In this document: in pieces, positions 59,198-64,000 of the stretch
How positions within the stretch are numbered: position 1 is the first letter of the stretch
Layout of the letters: each line of letters opens with the position of its first letter
Origin: Pontederia crassipes
Taxonomy: Eukaryota; Streptophyta; Magnoliopsida; Commelinales; Pontederiaceae
Direction: 5' to 3'
DNA: 64,000 bases
Assembly (NCBI GenBank): GCA_030549335.1
Contig: CM060196.1
Location: 72,500,139-72,564,138 of the forward strand
Notes under the pieces: generated by a model
Database searches by the model: none
What the model saw: only the letters and a program-made list of their open reading frames with translations
Told to the model about the DNA's origin: nothing
Program-made: the position numbers and the translations under genes

Positions 59198-59558
59198 CTA
59201 CTAATATTATAGTCTTATATTAATATGATATTCTACCATTATGTATTATACAACTGAGTTATAAGTTATAAGTAATTAGTAAATTAGTATATAAATTATA
59301 ACTAAGTTATAAGATAGTTAAGTATTAATTTACTTAGTATAATTTACTTACAAATTAGTATTTAGTGACTTAGTTATAGGTAGTTAAGTACTAATTTACT
59401 AGATATAACTTAGTTATAGTAACTTAGTTATAGATAGTTAAGTACTAATTTATCGGATATAACTTAGTTATAACTTAGTATATAGTAAATAAGTAGTATA
59501 CTATCTATAGTACTATACTACTAATACTATAGTCTTATACTAATATCATATTCTACTA
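59198..59558. repeat. AT minisatellite between 41-bp direct repeats
   Basis: A 41-bp block (CTACTAATATTATAGTCTTA at its start) occurs at 59198-59238 and 59518-59558. Between them, imperfect units of about 30 bp with CTTAGTTATAGATAGTTAAG recur about eight times. Confidence 0.8.
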
Positions 59559-59639
59559 CAATGAGTTACCGAGTAGGATTTTTCTACTTCCAATGAGTGC
59601 ATTTATAAGGGGTCAAGCCAAACCCAAGGGTTGGGTCCA

Positions 59640-59895
59640 CCACCTAAACATTCATAAACCGCTTTACCATAGTTCCATTTAATTTAGGTTGAAGGCCGAA
59701 GGTAGACCTAAAAATGTAGCCTCCGTTCCTTTGGGTAAGATCTTTGAGGAAAGAAGTGCCTGTACTCAGCTACAAATGGTTTGTTTCAATAAAGATATCC
59801 TCTTGGATACTCCTTTATCTAGAAGCCTCCGGGAAGTCGCAGGGATGACAAAAAGAGGGTCGGAACTACGAGATCACCCCAAGGACGCCTAAGGT
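59640..59895 (+). other. Unrecognised open stretch in the unit A insertion
   Basis: 67 codons at 59689-59892, less AT-rich than its surroundings, reading VASVPLGKIFEERSACTQ and REVAGMTKRGSELRD. No family recognised. An organelle-derived or transposon-captured fragment is possible. Confidence 0.2.
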
Positions 59896-61429
59896 GCAGC
59901 TGATGCCAAGATATTAGTATCTTTGATTTTATCTGCATGAGCCCTTCCCGCATGCCACAAATGCCCTATTATATTTATTAAATGGTTACCAATTAATTTT
60001 ATGTATAAGGTTATAACTTATAATCTATTAATTATTAATCATTTATTTATTTTATAAATATGTTTACTTAATAATTATGAATCAATGACTTAATTATTAT
60101 ATAATAATAAATGTAGTCACTATAGTCATATATTATATATTATAGAATAATACTAATTATATTATATAAAAAAGTAAATTAAAAATTAAAAAGTTTGAAA
60201 AAAAAATAGGCTATCCGACCCGGCACGACTCGACCCGACCTGATCGGGCGCGGACTGTGTCGGGATAAAAAAATTTCTTATTGGCACATGATCATCGGCA
60301 TAGATACGATACAACCCGTTTTTCATTTCTAGTGTAATATGGTCATTGTCATTTTATTATTTTATCCTTTAAAAATATGTGAATGTTCAATTTTTATCAT
60401 CGTTATATTTTTTTTCATTTTCTCCACCCTTCTTCTTTAAATATTTTCCATATATTCACTAGTTTCAGTTTTTAAAAAAAACATTATGTAACTAAAATGG
60501 CTATCCTTCCAATATTTTTCCTTATTTTCAATATATGCACTATTTTTATATTTTTAAAAACGGATAATTAACTTGGTCCTCCGAATCTCTCTGTGTGACA
60601 AGTCAAGATACCATGTAACTTAACTTCTCATTATTGTTGGCTTATTGTAATACGCAGACAAAAAGAAAATGTATCGGTCAACGTAGGCAAACGTGCAAAT
60701 GGATGCATGCAAAATATTTATGTTAATGCTGACAAAAAACTTTACGCGTAAGATGTTTGAGAAGACCATAACAACTCTTAACACTATTAGCATGTTGCTT
60801 ATAGTAAGTGCCATATTGTGGGAGCCCTATCATTGAACTCTTAACACTATTAATAACAACTCTAATTCATCAACACCTACGGTCAACTATCATACAATTG
60901 TATATATTTATTTGCGATATGAAAAGGTCAGACTTTTTCAAATTAGTAAGAGCTGAGATAATCTTAATAAAATAAAATTTAAAGTTTTAGACCAGTTGTC
61001 TAATTGATTAATAATAGTTAACCTATCACAAATTATGAGAGAAGTGAAAGTACCACGTAAATTAAGTTGTCACTATATAGTATTGGGGCAAAAGAAAGTG
61101 TATCTGTCAGTGTAGGCAAAGTGCAAATGGATGCATGCAAAATTTCTATGCCAACGACCTTGTTTTAAAAATCGAACCGACCGGTTGGATCGATTTAATC
61201 GCGAACATAAACTAATTAAATTAGAGCATCATATTGATCACACCTAACAGTATTAGCAAAAATTTTCTTGCATGATGAATACCCTTTGGTATAATAACTT
61301 TTTAAATTATTATATGACCCTTGCATCATTTCATTGTTATATTCTCAAGTATTATTGTGCACTTTTATGCTCGTTAATCTCTACATCTACAAGATGTCGA
61401 TATATGTATGTCATGCTTACCAATGATTC

Positions 61430-63330
61430 ACTTTTACTTCTTAAATTTATTATTCACCTACGGAGTTACGAAGGTTAAACAAATAATTTTCTCACTGTAT
61501 TGGTCCTGCGTCCCTAGTGGAATAAAGGATATTGACGTGCAACTGTGATTATTCGTGATAACGATGATGTTGTAAATGGATAATCCTTGGGTGTTGCTTG
61601 TCTTTATTATCATTTGATTTCTTTAAACTTTATCAGGTTGCAATAAGTTTAACAAACTTTTACGCTAAAATAAATTTTTTTATTAGGGAGACTTTATTTT
61701 CAAGATTATGTCAACTTTTTTAGTTTAATGATCTTTTTATTCATTTTCAAACTTTTCACATTCTTTATATTTGGTCAAATGACTATCCAAGAGTAATACT
61801 ATAGTCAAGGTATTATATAATTGGTGATGTCCCCTGGATTAAGTATATTTTCTAATATGGCAAAATTCAATTTGGGATGTATTGATAGTGTGTATCTATG
61901 ACAGTTTTATATCACTGAAGTGTACACTTCACGTTGCTATATACGTAAACACTTTGGCTATGCCATGCAAGTCAATCCAAATTAAAAATTAATCAAAGGC
62001 CTTGTTATAAATAAGTCGATCAAAGTATTATAGTCAATAGTAGTCAGTGCACCATTAACATCAAGTATCGTGAATAATTTAGAATATGGAGAAGAGCCTC
62101 AGTTACACCACCCCAAGTATTGGTCACTGCAAGCAATTGAATCAAATCCCATTAACATCAAGCACTTCAGAAGCACCCGGTGAACTACCAATTGGAGCAC
62201 AATGATAAATCTGTGCCAATATGTTTAAAAATAGATCACTCGTGAGTCATAGTTTGATCCGTCCAATTGAATCAAATCCCATTTGTTATTAAAATAATAT
62301 TATCCGTAGTCACTATGAATGGAAGTGTAAAACTATTTAAAAAATATAGTTGAATAATAACCTATTAACAATCACTTTAAAAAAATTAAAAAAAAAGAAA
62401 AAATGCTTTGTTATTTTTTAAATATATTTATTATGATCATTTTCGTTTTATTATTTTCTTATTTAAAAGTTTTGTCAACATTCAATTTTTTTTCTTCTTT
62501 ATATTTTTTTCCATTTTCATCACCTATTTCGTATCGACTTTCCTTACTATTAATTTACTTTAGTCCTTATTTTCCTCCACTTTCCTATCTTCCACCTTTC
62601 ATCTTTAAATATTTTCCATATATTCACCAGTTTCAATTTTTTAAAAAAAAAATGGGATTAAAGTGGCTATCCTTCTTGTATTTTCAATATATTCAGTAGT
62701 TTATATTTTTTTTAAAAATGGATAATTAAACTGGTCATCTGAATCCTACTATGTGACAAGTCAAGGTACCATGTAAGTTTAACTTATCACTATTATTGTC
62801 TTATTGCAATACGGCGACAAAAAGACAAGTATCGATCATTGTAGGGAAGGTGCAACTGGATGCCTGCAAAATTTCAATGTTAGTGCATGATCCCGAGAAA
62901 GCAAGAACAAGTCTTAATTAACACTAATAGCATGTTGCTTATAATATTATATTGTGGGAGAGCCGTATCATTGAACTCCAAGAAAAGCCTTTATAATATT
63001 GGTTGTCGTGGAGTCAACATGTACAGTCAACTATTACACAATTGTATATATTTATTTGTGACACAAAGATGTTTCATAAAAATGTTAATGTTTTTTAAAT
63101 TAATAAGGGTTGACAAAATTTTAGTTATTTAAAATTTAAATTATTAGACGACTTGTCTAATTAACTATATAATAATAGTTAACTTGTCGCAAATTATGGG
63201 ACAAGTCAAAGTAGTGAAGTACCATGTAAATTGACTTGTCACTATATAGTAATGAGACAAAAGAAAAAGTATCTGTCAGTGTACGCAAAGTGCAAGTGGA
63301 TGTATGCAAAATTTCTACGTTAATGACGGC
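61430..63330. repeat. Tandem-duplication unit B
   Basis: The second copy of the duplicated non-coding block. Inside both units a sub-repeat of about 440 bp occurs twice, marked by GCAAATGGATGCATGCAAAA at 60695 and 61123 in unit A, and by diverged forms at 62852 and 63292 in unit B. No gene; the T-rich open stretch at 62403-62699 is an artefact. Confidence 0.8.
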
Positions 63331-63913
63331 AAAAAGCTTTCGTAAGATCTCGAGGAAAACGAGATAAGCATTTAACACTATTAATATTGTACTGTTGGAG
63401 CTGTTGAAACTGCAACAAAGCTTTTATATAGTACCTGTCGTGGCTGACCGAAAAGAAAAAATTACTTGTCGTGGAGTCCATGTACAGTCATGTCCAACAA
63501 CTGCATATGATCACTCAAAGAAAACAAAACGGAATAAAAATCTCATCGCCGTACTATGAAGTCCTTGTCCACGCAGTAAATAGGAAATGGCAACCATTGC
63601 ATATTGCTACAAAGACAAGTGATTCTCCGACGAAAGTGTATTTTGACAACTAGAGAAAAGGTTTTATTGTACTTTGCTCGATTGACTAAATGAGCTACGT
63701 GTTGTATTTGATGCTCTTTTTTATTTTAAAAAAGAACTATTTTTTATTACAATTTTTAGCAACTAAATGTTCTACATGTATTTGATGTTTTCAACTTCCG
63801 AAGAGTTTCAATTTTTTTTTCTAAAGATCCACTTGCAACTAATTTTCTACCTTCGGATAATCGTATGAGAGGCATGTTTCATTTATGTGGATAAACTTTC
63901 TTTACCTATTATC
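63331..63913. other. Spacer before DUF247 fragment
   Basis: The first 150 bases still resemble the unit A/B sub-repeat (GTCGTGGAGTC, ATGTACAGTCA). The remainder has no match that I could see; the 60-codon open stretch at 63471-63653 is unrecognised. Confidence 0.4.
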
Positions 63914-64000
63914 TTTCAGCAACATCTGCACGAACTCCTCACTTTCGAGTTTTGCACTGTGGAAGTAGCATTTTCTTGCTTTGTCCTCCAGCTCCTTCAG
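63914..64000 (-). pseudogene. Second DUF247 gene fragment, cut by window end
   Basis: Minus strand, reading into the window: LKELEDKARKCYFHSAKLES, then EEFVQMLLKD, after which similarity stops at about 63914 with a TAG/TAA. It aligns with LRSLEERARRCYFHS...EEFLQMLLRD of the gene at 22489-23846 (its bases 23514-23600). The following downstream part of the family domain is absent, so this copy is truncated; the upstream part lies beyond the window. Confidence 0.8.

Larger units (their letters stand above)
58321..61430. repeat. Tandem-duplication unit A (right part)
   Basis: Together with 47260-47498 this forms unit A. 58340-59030 matches 61715-62340, and 60330-61150 matches 62420-63325, in the same order and orientation. 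By eye about 75-80% similar. 59040-60325 has no partner in unit B and looks like an insertion. No coding gene; the minus-strand frame at 58765-59058 is unrecognised. Confidence 0.8.

Noticed and set aside
59689-59892. Organelle gene fragment
   Set aside because: The composition suggested organelle origin, but I could not match it to any organelle gene I know.
1-64000. rRNA or tRNA genes
   Set aside because: No conserved rRNA stretch or tRNA A/B-box pair with a cloverleaf was noticed by eye; a tRNAscan-SE run would be needed to exclude a tRNA.

Overview
The window is almost certainly nuclear DNA of a flowering plant, in a transposon-rich, gene-poor region. The evidence is a DUF247 gene, plant-type CACTA (En/Spm) transposons, a Ty1-copia element primed by initiator tRNA-Met, a Helitron-like terminus, and AT-rich DNA broken by small GC-rich islands. 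I cannot name the species. I saw no bacterial, phage, CRISPR, rRNA or tRNA features.

Layout. 0-6 kb holds three reverse-oriented LTRs of one family (TGATGC...GCATCA); one (2176-4063) sits inside another (1785-5849). 7.3-11.4 kb holds exon-like fragments of an unrecognised gene with a solo LTR (8511-11035) in a putative intron. A related LTR lies at 12292-14676. 15.5-22.3 kb holds a CACTA end, a 718-bp fold-back repeat and a probable Helitron (18307-22257). 22489-23846 is a frameshifted DUF247 gene on the minus strand. 25272-25589 is a complete mini-CACTA. About 25.9-39.5 kb is a three-level nest: a solo LTR split by a CACTA (27401-38054), itself split by a minus-strand copia element (32033-37430, TSD GAAAA). 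39684-42281 is a solo LTR with a perfect TSD. 42632-46560 is a CACTA (TSD CCG) carrying two solo LTRs. 47499-58320 is one LTR-like insertion split by two CACTA elements (47774-50006, TSD TCT; 51691-58232, TSD TGA). The last of these keeps remnants of both CACTA genes. 58.3-63.4 kb is an old tandem duplication, and the window ends in a second DUF247 fragment.

How it fits together. Two DUF247 sequences about 40 kb apart on the same strand, plus the duplicated non-coding block, suggest an old DUF247 cluster pushed apart by transposons. The one structurally complete retrotransposon is decayed in all reading frames and lacks key catalytic residues; none of the CACTA elements looks autonomous.

The most unusual pattern is that the solo LTRs, from at least three terminal-sequence families, carry an internal cluster of short degenerate motifs, several of them CpG-rich palindromes (CGGTCGACCG, CACGGCCGTG). 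In four LTRs the cluster lies about 70-230 bp upstream of a TATA box. Boundaries below were read by eye from terminal motifs and target-site duplications (TSDs); no similarity search was run.
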